From positions 21,358 through 85,357 of the forward strand of contig CAJQUW010004428.1 in NCBI GenBank assembly GCA_907163375.1: a DNA stretch of 64,000 bases, written 5' to 3'. Under the pieces are notes generated by a model. That model was not told the origin of the DNA, ran no database searches, and saw only the letters and a list, made by a program, of their open reading frames with translations. The stretch comes from Prostheceraeus crozeri. Its lineage: Eukaryota; Platyhelminthes; Polycladida; Euryleptidae. The stretch's first letter is position 1. Every line of letters starts with the position of its first letter. Position numbers and translations under genes: made by a program. Below, one piece after another: positions 1 to 9,880 of the stretch.

Positions 1-2046
1 AGTGGAAGCTTGATGTAATAGCACAAACGAGAGAGAAGTTTATGGCCATGACAGCAAAAGTGCCTGTCGATAAAACTAAAGAAAATAAGACGGTCTATTT
101 TGATATAAAATTTTCAGATTCCTACCAATTTATGACTGCATCACTGTCCTCTCGTACAAAATCTAAAGTCTCTTCCACTAACACAAAATCTTAAGAAACA
201 ATATCCAAATCTAACCGATGAAGTCATCACACGGAAAGGAGTCTTTCCATATGCATATTTTGATGCGATTAATAAACTCGGCGAGACTTCTCTTCCGCCC
301 ATAGATAAATTTAAAAATGATTTGAGCGGTGCAGAATGTAAGACTGAAGATTATGATCATGCACAAGATGCATGGATAAAATTTGACTGCCATACATTTG
401 GTGAATATATGATTGCCTACCTTAAGTTAGATGTATTTTTGCTGGCTGATGTATTTCAGGAGTTTCGACGAGTGGCATTAGAAGAAGATAAGTTAGATCC
501 CGTCCACTTTGTCAGTCTGCCAGCCATGTCATTTAAGTCTGCTTTTAAAATGACTGGTGAGACCATTCATCTCTTACAAGATCCAGAGATGTATAATTTA
601 TTTGAGCGAGGAATTCGCGGTGGTCTCACATTTGTAAATAAACATAGGTTAAAATCAAAATTAGTAGGCGATGATCAGACTCATCTTAAGTATTATGACC
701 AAAATAATTTATATGGTAGTTCACTATCCAAACCACTCCCTCACTCTGAGTTTAGCTGGTTAGATGATAGTGAAATTCAGCATCTCTCCAACCCTTCTAA
801 CATACTAGCAATTCCAGATGAAGGTGATTGGGGATATTATTTTAAGATAGATCTAATCTATCCAAATAATATTAAACACAAAACCGTAGATTTTCCACTC
901 GCACCCGAATCAGGTGAAGTGACCAAAGATATGTTTTCCGACTTTATGAAACAATTTCATAAAGATTTAGAATCATGCGGTCAACCCGACTATAAGCCTT
1001 GCCGCAAACTTTTACTCACCCAGTATGATAAGGAAAACTATCTAGTCCACTTTAGCATCTTAAAATTTTATTTAGAAATGGGTATGATTTTAAAAAGAGT
1101 TCACCGCATTATTAAATTTAGACAGAAAGCCTTCCTCAAACCATATATTGATAGCAACAGCCAGAAACGTGCACTAGCCCAAAATAATTTTGAAAAAGAT
1201 TTTTATAAATATAAGAATAATAGTCTATTTGGTAAGACGATGCAGGATGTTAGAAAACGTGTAAACTATAAACTAGTTAATGATGATCAAAAGTATCACA
1301 AATTGACCTCATTACCTCTATTCATCGATAGAGACATTATCGATGAGGACCTTGTAGGTGTTAAAATGATAAAATCTGAAGTTGAGTTGTGCAAGCCCAT
1401 CTATATTGGTCAAGCTGTACTAGATTACTCTAAGCTTGAAATGTACCAACTCTTTTATAAAATACTAAAACCATGTCCTCTCGTAAAAGAAGTTCGTTTG
1501 TTGGGTGGCGATACAGATAGTTTCTTCTTAGGTATTACCACTCAAAAAGATTTAAATTTCAATGAAGTAGGAAAATCTTTAGAAAGATATTTTGATACAT
1601 CAAATTATCCTACTGATCACCCACTCTACTCCATCAAAAATAAGGCAAAACTTGGCTGCTTTAAGGATGAGACAGCAGGGAAGGAAATAGATGAAATGAT
1701 TCTCCTCCGTCCAAAAATGTACAGTATGAAATTAAAGGATAGCGACGATAGTATTAAGCGTGCTAAAGGCATATCAAGATCATTGGTCTCTAACATGAAA
1801 CATAAAAATTTCAGGAAAGCCTATAGAAATAAAAATATATCGTCTGTCAATATGACAATCTTAAAATCTAAGTCGCATGAGATCAAAACTCATACTTTTA
1901 GGAAACGGGCGCTTTCAGCATGGGAGGATAAGAGGTGCTGGTTAGAACACAACATATCTCTTCCACATGGACATCCTGACACAAACATACCACCACCCAA
2001 AAGAATTAAACTCACACTACCACATTCAGGAGACGTCTTAGCATAA
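1..2046 (+). CDS. polB: Polinton protein-primed family B DNA polymerase, C-terminal part, one frameshift
   Basis: Replicates the element's DNA from a protein primer. The 3' end of the exonuclease domain is at the left edge; an exonuclease motif of the Y-x3-D type (YLKLDVFLLAD) lies near 420-450. Polymerase motif A is YDQNNLYG (about 700), motif B is KNNSLFGKT (about 1215) and motif C is GGDTDSFF (about 1510), so all catalytic palm residues look intact. The frame changes once near position 150, between the codons for a TASLSS-like segment and the following VQNLK; from there it is open to the stop at 2044-2046. The start is outside the window. The tail is basic and proline rich. The family is known from Polintons, adintoviruses and bidnaviruses. 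What is inferred is that the single shift makes this copy inactive, unless it is an assembly error. Confidence 0.9.
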
Positions 2047-2195
2047 TCATCCTTAACTTAGTATTTTTATGTTGATTTCTGTAGATAAACATTGCTGTTT
2101 TATGTATCGCATGAGATCGTTACTTCCTTGTGAATATATGCCTACAGTCAGTCCATTCCCCCTATATCTGTGAAAAGACTTTTCATATACATATT

Positions 2196-2209
2196 TTTAT
2201 TTCAATAAA
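2196..2209. terminator. Overlapping convergent polyadenylation signals
   Basis: AATAAA on the plus strand at 2204-2209 follows the polymerase gene, and AATAAA on the minus strand (TTTATT at 2196-2201) lies about 24 bases past the stop of the minus-strand gene ending at 2225. The two convergent genes appear to share one compact 3' processing zone, as is usual in tightly packed viral genomes. Confidence 0.5.
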
Positions 2210-2224
2210 CATATCACAATGACT

Positions 2225-3775
2225 TCACTTTGTTTTCCGAAACACTAAAGTTACGAGGGATTTAGTATCTTTCACATGGATGCACTCTTGTAAACCATTG
2301 GTAATTTTGATAGCAATAGAGGGTATAGTTTGTTTGACGACGGGATAATAGAAAATAGATTCAAACATCTTCTCGACTATTCCATATGAAGCGTCTTTAT
2401 CATGAATGAAATCACGTAAAATGTATTCTTTTTTCTCGCCAACAGAAATAGGTAGAATCAAATCACTTTGAATGTAAAGGTGCTGTTCATGTTTATCAAG
2501 TGTCATTGGTGTTTCTATACCAATCGTATGCGCAGCAGCAAACACTGTTTGTAGCATTGAAAAGCCAAAGAGTTTTTTCAAATTTTTACTCAATTGACAT
2601 TGAATGTCATCACCCAGTTTCAGAACAACGCGTTGATTTTCAATTGAAAACGAAATGTGGTGTGTCTTTACATCATATTTACTTTTCATCACATGCTTCA
2701 ACTTCTGTTGTATATAAGGATTTACTACATGAATGAAGCTTTCAACTGTATGATATAGACGCGGCATTATATTGATAGCAACTTTAGATTCTTCATAAGA
2801 CTGGTAAATTTTCTTGATGCGGTCACCATAGATGTCCACCCACCATTCATCATTAACTGAATCAGCTTTAGTGTGATATTCATGAGACGCATACACCAGA
2901 CCGCTTCCAATAATAGGTGTATAATGTCTTACAAAATGACGCAAGGTTGGAGAGAAATAAACTGTAAGTTTGTCATTGTATTTCTGAATGACCAACTTAT
3001 TTTTGTCCGCCATAATTTTCTCTCCATACTTCTTACCCACAGTCTCATTCCATCGTTTTACTAACTCAATAAGTGATAAAGGTTGAACACCACGCTTTTT
3101 CAAAATGATGCGTTCTTCACATTCTACAACATCTTCATCAAATATTTTAAATTTATAATGAAATTTATTGATTCGATTTGAATAAACTTTTCTAACATTT
3201 GCAGTAGCAATTGACGTTAGATGTAGTCCATGGCCAAAACCAAGATGTGGATAGAATTCATTATCCAACCTCAGTGTAAGACCTTTAGTAAGATAATGAA
3301 AGCGAAGGAACTGTCTCCCACTCCAATGATAGATAGTAAACTCATAAGCTTTCTGATTTTTATTCTTCATGATGGAAGTATTACCACTATTGAATGCCTT
3401 AATAATTTTCTCATTCCCAAATGGTTCATAAGAATCTGAGTTTATCTGAATCCATTCATAGTTCCACTTTCCATCTGATGTTAAATTGTATGGGAACTGG
3501 AATGCATTATTCATCGTTATTCCATCATGGGTGCGAGGAGTCAATATCATTTCTTCCAAATCATTCACATTCTGAATATTGCTATCATAGCAAAGACTAG
3601 AAACGCCAACCTCCCATTCACCTTCTAAATGTAGTGGGCGATTTAATTCTACTCGATAGTCTGATGGTTTATTTTTGGGAAATTTATTCATAGAAGCATT
3701 ACTGGGCAAGTAGATTAGAAACGAGTCCTTATTTTCACTTTCCATATTATTCACATTGGAAAAATATAATAGCAT
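2225..3775 (-). CDS. Conserved Polinton-associated protein with N-terminal WEVGV domain, copy 1
   Basis: Intact 516-residue reading frame. Near the N-terminus it has LIYLPSNASM followed by P-x-N-K-P and then a GEWEVGVSSL segment, a domain I recognise from proteins encoded beside polymerase and F54H12.2-like capsid genes in many invertebrate genomes. The C-terminus ends in a beta-strand-like LVFRKTK. No transmembrane segment or enzyme motif is visible. An in-frame second Met lies ten residues in (MESENKD) and may be the true start, because the first ten residues are hydrophobic and unlike the paralogue. It is paralogous to the next gene. A structural role, for example vertex or minor capsid protein, is only a guess from length, context and lack of catalytic motifs. 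Confidence 0.75.
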   Translation of the reverse strand: MLLYFSNVNNMESENKDSFLIYLPSNASMNKFPKNKPSDYRVELNRPLHLEGEWEVGVSSLCYDSNIQNVNDLEEMILTPRTHDGITMNNAFQFPYNLTSDGKWNYEWIQINSDSYEPFGNEKIIKAFNSGNTSIMKNKNQKAYEFTIYHWSGRQFLRFHYLTKGLTLRLDNEFYPHLGFGHGLHLTSIATANVRKVYSNRINKFHYKFKIFDEDVVECEERIILKKRGVQPLSLIELVKRWNETVGKKYGEKIMADKNKLVIQKYNDKLTVYFSPTLRHFVRHYTPIIGSGLVYASHEYHTKADSVNDEWWVDIYGDRIKKIYQSYEESKVAINIMPRLYHTVESFIHVVNPYIQQKLKHVMKSKYDVKTHHISFSIENQRVVLKLGDDIQCQLSKNLKKLFGFSMLQTVFAAAHTIGIETPMTLDKHEQHLYIQSDLILPISVGEKKEYILRDFIHDKDASYGIVEKMFESIFYYPVVKQTIPSIAIKITNGLQECIHVKDTKSLVTLVFRKTK

Positions 3776-3784
3776 ACTTTTGCA

Positions 3785-5181
3785 TTAACTCTTCATTCGG
3801 AAATGGAGTGTGATACTTGTCACAGCATCTTTATGAAAAGGAATCAACGCACCAGCATCGTCATAAATGGCAATATCAATTTGTGGGATGTAGTTTGATT
3901 TCAGCTTTGTATAATGCACTTTCTTGAAAGTATGCTCAGATAAAATACTGCAGCTTTTTGGCTGGTATGGTATCATTGCTAGCAATGGAGCTTCAACATC
4001 TCCCACACGTACATCTTCACCAATATTGGAATATATCTGAAAATAGTTAATACGACGCGATAGCGACATGTCTGCGCTAGCTTTGGTTACAGTACCACTT
4101 TTAAAGATATTTTGATCAAAACCCAAAATGTCCATTAGAGTTTTATCCATAATTAGTTCAATACCTTTTCCACTTAGAGTGAGAGACAAAGTACCTTCTT
4201 TTTCAGAAAATGAAATATGTTGCTCATTAATCACTTCATTTAAATAATCTACAACCAATTTAACCGAAGTAATAATGCGAGGCATCAGCACTCTTGTTTC
4301 ATGTAAGATACCACCTAAAGGCTCTACACACTTTCTGTATAAAGATACGGTCCATTCTGTATCAAATTGATTTGACCTTTCACATGGTAAATGTTGCATA
4401 TTAAATTTTCCATGAACAGCTGCAGAACGATGTCGTAAGAACTGATGAAAATCTTTTGAACAAACTAATACTAGATCATCATCATTTAATTTACTTATTA
4501 CAATATGATTAGATTTTTTGATATAAGTCAATGTTGCCACTTGTTTACCATCAACTCGAAGTAGATCATTAAATTTCTTCAATAATGTTTCAGGAGTCAT
4601 GTTTGTCTTTCTTGGCTTAATCACAATCTTCTTCACCAACGTCTTCTCATTTCTTGGAATAAGATCTACATAATAAGCTTCCTCTCGATATATTAACTGT
4701 TTATAACCACTTATGTGGTAATTAACGTTAAAATTATCATAGCTTGTTAAGGCGCTAGCGAGGTAACCTAAATCATTTCTTAAACTTGGACTTAAACCAA
4801 CAATCCAATCTTTCTCAACTACATGATGTACATAAGTATGATCATCATTGTGCGGAGTAAATTGGACAATATGTTTACACGCTTTATTCAGGAAATCATA
4901 TATAAACTTTTTACATAATAAGAGATCTTTCTTTGGCCACTGTGGAATGTATACTCGGCAGCCCTTTTCACATTGGTAAGCAGCTGTACGTCTCATATTA
5001 ATATCATCACCTCATGATCAAAAGTATAGACACAGTTGCTATAAACAAGTTGAGTGACACCCACTTCCCAATTTCCATTTAGCTGTTGTGTATGATCAAT
5101 GGGAGTAGAAAAGAGTGCGGCTCGATTACTAGCAAATCTCTTTGTAGCCGCATTGCTAAGCAAAATATGATAAAACGACAT
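3785..5181 (-). pseudogene. Conserved Polinton-associated protein with WEVGV domain, copy 2, frameshifted
   Basis: Paralogue of the neighbouring 516-residue gene, lying 9 bases upstream of it on the same strand. The N-terminal 62 residues (HILLSNAATKRF, then NGNWEVGVTQL) are in one frame, 4993-5181; the remaining 403 residues are in another, 3785-4996. The stop of the first part overlaps an ATG of the second (ATATGAG). Alignment to the intact paralogue suggests one protein of about 465 residues broken by a single shift near 4990. It ends with SITLHFRMKS, matching the LHFR-type terminus of the family. Function unknown; its pairing with copy 1 suggests two related virion parts. A programmed frameshift cannot be excluded from sequence alone. 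Confidence 0.7.
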
Positions 5182-5216
5182 TTTTATATTGCTGATCTGC
5201 GACTTTGCATAACATC

Positions 5217-5571
5217 ATGAAGACTTTGATTTTGGACTCTCTACAATATATCAGAGTTGATCGTGATGGAAACGTACATTTCAAAAATTCTCATGGTCAT
5301 ACATCAAGAGGTATTACATTAACATGGCGACAATTTGTCAACCTCAATGATATCATGAGGGATTTGAATATTTTGAAACATTAAGATTCATCTCCTTGGT
5401 GATCAAGTTTGGCTTCAACATTACAGAAATGAAATTCAAATCTACCATTCTCATTCCGCAAACTGTTTCTCATTTCGCAAATACAATTGGGAGAAGTATA
5501 GAAGATACATACATCGCTCCATCATGACATTTATTCGTCGTGAGTTCATCGCCCTACTATGCAAATCTTAA
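5217..5571 (+). pseudogene. Small PC4-like-fold protein, copy 1, frameshifted
   Basis: The ATG at 5217 opens 55 codons ending at 5384; the similarity to the downstream copy then continues in another frame to a stop at 5569-5571. Shared landmarks with the second copy are DSLQ-I, DRDGNVHFK, a [I]-[S/T]-L-x3-QF-x2-L-x2-IM-x-DL helix, and later WEKYRR-x-IHRSI. The pattern of beta strands followed by a helix (GITLTWRQFVNLNDIMRDL) resembles the PC4/Sub1 coactivator domain, whose helix has the same spacing of Gln and Trp/Phe. A second strand-helix unit follows. The fold assignment is a guess from visual comparison. Confidence 0.5.
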
Positions 5572-5593
5572 TCAGACATGACTACCACGCACC

Positions 5594-6244
5594 ATGAGTT
5601 GGGAATTAGATTCCCTACAACGTATTGAAACGGATCATGATCGAAACGTCTATTTCAAAGATTCAACTGGAAATGTGAGAAGAGAGTTTGCTATATCTTA
5701 TCGTCATTTTCAATCTCTACATCATATCATGAAGGATTTGAAATACTTCTATATGAAAAGACATTCACGTATTGGAAATCGCATCTGGTTGCGCGTCAAT
5801 AATCGGCGAATTCAACTCTATCATTCCCAACTTCATACTAACTTCACATTTCATCAAGGTAGTTGGGAAAAGTATAAAAGGAAGGTACATCGCTCAATTT
5901 ACTCATTCTTTCATCATGAAGCGCCATCGCTACACCATCGTCAACATTCTCCGTCGCTTCAGACTCTACACCAAAATCGATCTCATAACATTACACCAAC
6001 ACCTTCCAAACAGCAAGTATTACCCGGGCCGACCTCCAATGTTAGTGGTGAAGATGAACAATTCACGGAATCTTCAACTCTTCCCAAATGGGACTGTACA
6101 GATTCTCGGCGCCCTTTCTCATTCATCGGCGCAGTCAATGCGCTTAGAGCTACAAAGACTACTACGTCGGATATGGAAGAGGGAGAGGTGTGTGATGTCG
6201 AATCTGACTGTGGACAATATGGTGATCTCTACTCAATTGAGTGA
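5594..6244 (+). CDS. Small PC4-like-fold protein, copy 2
   Basis: Open for 216 codons. Residues 1-110 parallel the broken copy just upstream (DSLQRIETD, NVYFKDSTGN, FQSLHHIMKDL, WEKYKRKVHRSIYSFF). The last 105 residues have no counterpart there and overlap the TBP-like gene in a different frame, so that part may be noncoding or dual coding. The predicted layout is two beta-rich units each ending in a helix, compatible with a PC4-like single-stranded-DNA-binding fold. Position directly upstream of a TBP homologue suggests a role in transcription of the element. Confidence is good that it is a real duplicated gene, low on its function. Confidence 0.5.
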   Translation: MSWELDSLQRIETDHDRNVYFKDSTGNVRREFAISYRHFQSLHHIMKDLKYFYMKRHSRIGNRIWLRVNNRRIQLYHSQLHTNFTFHQGSWEKYKRKVHRSIYSFFHHEAPSLHHRQHSPSLQTLHQNRSHNITPTPSKQQVLPGPTSNVSGEDEQFTESSTLPKWDCTDSRRPFSFIGAVNALRATKTTTSDMEEGEVCDVESDCGQYGDLYSIE

Positions 6245-6460
6245 AAGTGTATCATTTTTGAAGATTCGTACCAGCAGTTACAATTTGTGTTATGAACCCG
6301 AACTTTTTCCTGCAGCTCTCATTAGTTGTTGGTTACCTGTGCATGTGCAATCTTTCATAATAGTAAAGTGATCATTACTGGACTAAAATCTCATGTACAA
6401 GCAAATGTGATCCTAGACTATCTCATTGAGTATGTACGTACCCAGCGGATTGTAAAATAA
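5916..6460 (+). pseudogene. TATA-binding-protein-like protein, single late frameshift
   Basis: From the ATG at 5916 the frame reads to a stop at 6369-6371. The two-fold TBP core layout is visible. Repeat 1 has YTIVNILRRF, a KIDL-x3 helix region, YYPGRPPMLVVKM, then LQLFPNGTVQILGAL and a helix SAQSMRLELQRLL. Repeat 2 has LTVDNMV, then YEPELFPAALI, which closely matches the TBP signature EPELFPG. After about 6340 the similarity continues in another frame (SKVIITGLKSH, like the GKVVLTGAK strand of TBP) to a stop at 6458-6460. Total length is about 181 codons, equal to the conserved TBP core. TBP binds promoter DNA and recruits RNA polymerase; here it may direct late or early transcription of the element. 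An alternative start at 5772 in the same frame lacks TBP similarity. Confidence 0.75.
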
Positions 6461-6491
6461 AAAACAATTTTTCCAACATGATGTTTTTATT
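6456..6491. terminator. Convergent polyadenylation signals between TBP-like and protease genes
   Basis: A plus-strand AATAAA overlaps the stop of the TBP-like gene (6456-6461). A minus-strand AATAAA (TTTATT at 6486-6491) lies about 50 bases past the protease stop. This mirrors the arrangement at 2196-2209. Confidence 0.4.
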
Positions 6492-6538
6492 TCAAATCAT
6501 GATAGAACTTACAAATCATTTTTTCATTAGAGGATGGA

Positions 6539-6948
6539 TTACATGAAAAGTTTTTGAATAATAGATGCAAATCGAGATACATGTAAACGTTTTAAGATGA
6601 AGTACAGTACAAAAGCACCACACGTTGATGAAAGTGGATGTTGTAGTATGCGTTCATTTCGCTGATATTGACGCGTATGTTTTCTCAACCACTGCTGTGT
6701 TGGTATATTTGGAGGTTGAGCAAGAGAGTCAAATAGTTCACCACGTCGGTCTTCTCCAATAAAGATCGCTTTCCAATGCTCACCGCCTAAATTCTGCGAA
6801 TGATGTTTAGCACAATAAAGATGGGATAGTGATTTACTGCAGGTGGTAAGGTATCGAGTGAATAGACATTATCGAAAGCTTTCAACGTCGCTTCGTCTGC
6901 ATTACGCTGCACTTTAGTCTTAATATCGTCAGCAGTCAACCAACTCAT
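6539..6948 (-). pseudogene. Adenain-like cysteine protease, one frameshift
   Basis: Matures capsid and core proteins in Polintons and adenoviruses. The ATG (6948-6946) overlaps the stop of the capsid gene as TAATG. The first frame (6787-6948) gives MSWLTADDIK and YSLDTLPP. The similarity then continues in another frame with the catalytic His in GGEHWKAIFIG, the acidic residue in GELFDSLAQPP, and the catalytic Cys in STCGAFVLYF, ending at a stop at 6539-6541. Length is about 137 codons, shorter than adenovirus adenain (about 200) but typical of compact Polinton proteases. All three catalytic positions are kept; the shift lies near 6800-6815. Confidence 0.85.
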
Positions 6949-8198
6949 TAACGATTATACTGAAGAATCACGTCACGATACTTTGTAATTTCAATATTTG
7001 AATCGAAGACTGCATAAATTAATACATTGATCGTCTCAGGTAGTGTTCTTTTGAACGTCAAATCCAAACGAATATTATGAGGCACGTTCGCTTGACGATA
7101 GGGTGCACTAATATCGCTGTCAGCAGTCAAATCAAATGCATAAATAGTATATCCACTCTTAAACTCTTTCATAGTCAGTCCGTTGGTGTCATCCATATTG
7201 TAAAAGCCAAAGACATCCATAAAATCAACATAACTGCGCATAAATTGATCCGAAGCAAAATCTGGTTTGTAGGGTGGACCTGGATGACTCACACCATTTA
7301 CACGTAAAGCAATTTCACTTAACTGATTGTGTTTAAAATTGAAAGGATTCTTCTTTATATTACCATTAAATGCATCATTTTCAACCATTGCCACCATGAG
7401 GAGCTTCGGTGCTTCCGATGGAAAGAGGCCATCTTTCATGAAACTCTTTTGATCTTTCGGAATTGTAAAGGTGAGAAGCTTTGTATGCTGAATGGGGTAA
7501 ATGGCATTTTGGCGGTTAAGACCTTCAGCATGCCCTCTAATAACACTTGGATTCGGTACTACTCGACGAATGTAAAGTGCAATATCTTCCACATGAATTC
7601 TAAAATTGTCAACTTTAGCAAATGCATTCAGCGCAAATTCAGGCTTATTCAATGTCAGCTTGAGTCGCATGCTGGTATTACAGAGTAAAAACTTTGACTG
7701 TCTAAAGAAGTCTAAATTCAGCGGACCATATAGCTGACATACTTTACTATCTTTAATCATAGCAGATCGCTTTACAAAGCCACTGTTTGTTTCAACATCA
7801 AATTTTCCTGCTTCATCTCTGTACCATCCCATGGCTTCCATATGACTTTTTTGTGCTGCTGGATGAAACTGTGATACATGATTGAAATATGATTTATAGG
7901 GATAATCGCTTTGACCACCTTCCACCTGCTGCTCTCCAATCGTTAGAGAAACATCGCGAAGTAATGTAGTCAATGGTAAATTGTTCAGTCCAACTTTATG
8001 TGCATCGTCAATAGCAGTTCCATCTGCTTGCTGAATTCTAAACCTCAAATCAACCATCGCATAACTCAAATCTATGTAGTCATCACTACCACCAGGAATA
8101 ACAAATTCAATCGGGCCAGCATTCTCAGCTGTTCGAGGATGATAATCTACAATACTTGAACTAAGAATATCTGTCTGTATGGCTTGTTGATCAAACAA
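6948..8198 (-). CDS. Major capsid protein (F54H12.2-like, double jelly-roll family)
   Basis: Intact 416-residue frame. It shows landmarks shared by the F54H12.2-like family widespread in invertebrate genomes: FVIPGGSDDYIDLS near residue 32, LPLTTLLRDVSLTIGEQQV near 74, YPYKSYF near 100, GWYRDEAGKFD near 123, LYGPLNLDFFRQSKFLL near 156, and the terminal YRDVILQYNR. The family is regarded as the double jelly-roll major capsid protein of Polinton-type elements; that identity is established knowledge for related proteins and inference here. The gene sits between the core-protein gene (28 bases upstream) and the protease gene (overlapping by one base at TAATG), which suggests a late virion-gene block on one transcript. 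Confidence 0.85.
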   Translation of the reverse strand: MFDQQAIQTDILSSSIVDYHPRTAENAGPIEFVIPGGSDDYIDLSYAMVDLRFRIQQADGTAIDDAHKVGLNNLPLTTLLRDVSLTIGEQQVEGGQSDYPYKSYFNHVSQFHPAAQKSHMEAMGWYRDEAGKFDVETNSGFVKRSAMIKDSKVCQLYGPLNLDFFRQSKFLLCNTSMRLKLTLNKPEFALNAFAKVDNFRIHVEDIALYIRRVVPNPSVIRGHAEGLNRQNAIYPIQHTKLLTFTIPKDQKSFMKDGLFPSEAPKLLMVAMVENDAFNGNIKKNPFNFKHNQLSEIALRVNGVSHPGPPYKPDFASDQFMRSYVDFMDVFGFYNMDDTNGLTMKEFKSGYTIYAFDLTADSDISAPYRQANVPHNIRLDLTFKRTLPETINVLIYAVFDSNIEITKYRDVILQYNR

Positions 8199-8226
8199 AC
8201 AAAACCGGAAGTTTTACACTCCATGA

Positions 8227-8682
8227 TTAGAAGTTATAGCAGCGTCGTCGTTTAGCGCCTGATGAATGATTAGAGCCTCTGCGACGTTTGCGTGAATGCC
8301 TTTTGACTGAAGATCGCACCTTACCAGCTCCGCGATGTTTCCTCCTTCCTTTATTCATTCGTTTAGGTGATTTCTTTCCTTGAGTAACACCAGCAATGGT
8401 CTGCTTCAATGTTTTTAAACCGCGTTCCTTCCCACGATTCAACAAACTGCTCTTAAAACTTCTACCTCTGGAAAGATCACTAGCAACATCACCAGCAAAG
8501 CCAACGACATTACTTAAAACATTTCGTTTTAAAGATCTACCGACATTGGATATGAGAGGTGCTACAACAGATTTCAGTGCGCCAAGTATGCTACCTCCAC
8601 GTAGGCGGCGAGCACCGATGTAAATTTGTCCTCCACCACTTACATAGGAGGGTCGTGAATAAAATGAGGCAGTTGGATTCAT
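8227..8682 (-). CDS. Small basic core / minor capsid protein, adenovirus pX- or pVI-like
   Basis: 151 residues, strongly basic. Residues 1-35 carry the Gly-Gly motifs SGGGQ and LRGGS, followed by a hydrophobic stretch ILGALKSVVAPLI. The C-terminal 50 residues are rich in Lys and Arg (KRMNKGRRKH, KRHSRKRRRG, GAKRRRCYNF). This layout matches the DNA-condensing core proteins of Polintons and adenoviruses, which are cut after GG by the viral protease encoded next door. It probably binds packaged DNA. Frame intact; the ORF is GC-richer than its flanks, consistent with coding. Confidence 0.65.
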   Translation of the reverse strand: MNPTASFYSRPSYVSGGGQIYIGARRLRGGSILGALKSVVAPLISNVGRSLKRNVLSNVVGFAGDVASDLSRGRSFKSSLLNRGKERGLKTLKQTIAGVTQGKKSPKRMNKGRRKHRGAGKVRSSVKRHSRKRRRGSNHSSGAKRRRCYNF

Positions 8683-8723
8683 AGCTCAAACCCTAAACAT
8701 TGTTAGTTACAACTTTGCATGAA

Positions 8724-9108
8724 TCACTGTCGATCACTTAGATGAAAGATGTCGGCACGACGCATCCAAGAGTTCATACCTGAAGGATAACCAGTCCATT
8801 TAACAAGACACCATTCTTCACCTTGCCGTTTTTTACATCGAATGATTTTTTTTTATTTTATTTTTTTTTTTATTTTGTTTTTCTTATTTTTTTTTTTTTT
8901 TTTTTTCTTTTTATTTTTTTTTTTATGATTTTTTTTTTTTGTTTTTTTTTTTTTTTTTTGTATTTTTTCTTTTTTTTTATTTATTTTTTTGTTTTTTTTT
9001 TTTTTTTTTTTTGATTTTTTAATTCATTCTGATTTTTTTATTTTTTTTATTTTTTTTTTTTAGTTTTTTTTTTTTGTTTATTTTTTTTTTTTTTTTTTTT
9101 TTTTATCT

Positions 9109-9144
<36 letters not shown>

Positions 9145-9744
9145 TCTTTTTTTTTTTTGTTTTTTTTATTATTTTTTTTTTTTTTGTGGATTTGTTTTGT
9201 CTTTTTTTCGTTTTTTATTTTTTTTTTTTTCGTTGTTCTTTTTTTTGTTCTGTTTTTGTTTTATTTGTTTTTTTTATGATTTTTGATTTTATTTTTTTCT
9301 TTTTTTTTTTTTTTTGTGTATTTTATTTTTATTTTTTTTTTTTTTTGGTTTTTTTTTTGTTAGTCTTTGTAATCATGATTTTTATTTTGGTATTTTTTTG
9401 TTTTTTTTTTTTTTTTTTATTTTATTTTGGTTTTTTTTGTTTTGTTTTTTTTTTTTTTTTATCATTTTTTGTTGTTTTTGATTTTTCTTTTTTTTTTGAT
9501 TTTTTTTTTTTTTTTTTGTTTTTTGTCATGTTTGTTGTTTTGATGTTTTTGATGTTTTTTTTGTTTTATTTTTTTTTTTTTTTTTGTTGTGTTTTGTTTT
9601 TTTAAGTATGATTTATGTTTTTATTGTTTTTTTTGCTTTATTTTTGTATTTTTTTTTTCTTTTTTTGTTTTATTTTATTTTTTTTAGTTTTTTTTTTTTG
9701 GTTTTTTTTTTGATTTTTGTTTATTCTTAATTTTTGTTTTTTTT

Positions 9745-9781
<37 letters not shown>

Positions 9782-9841
9782 TGTGTTTTTTTTTTTTTTT
9801 ATTTTTTTTTTTTGTTTTTTATTTTTTGTATTTTTTTTGTG

Positions 9842-9880
<39 letters not shown>

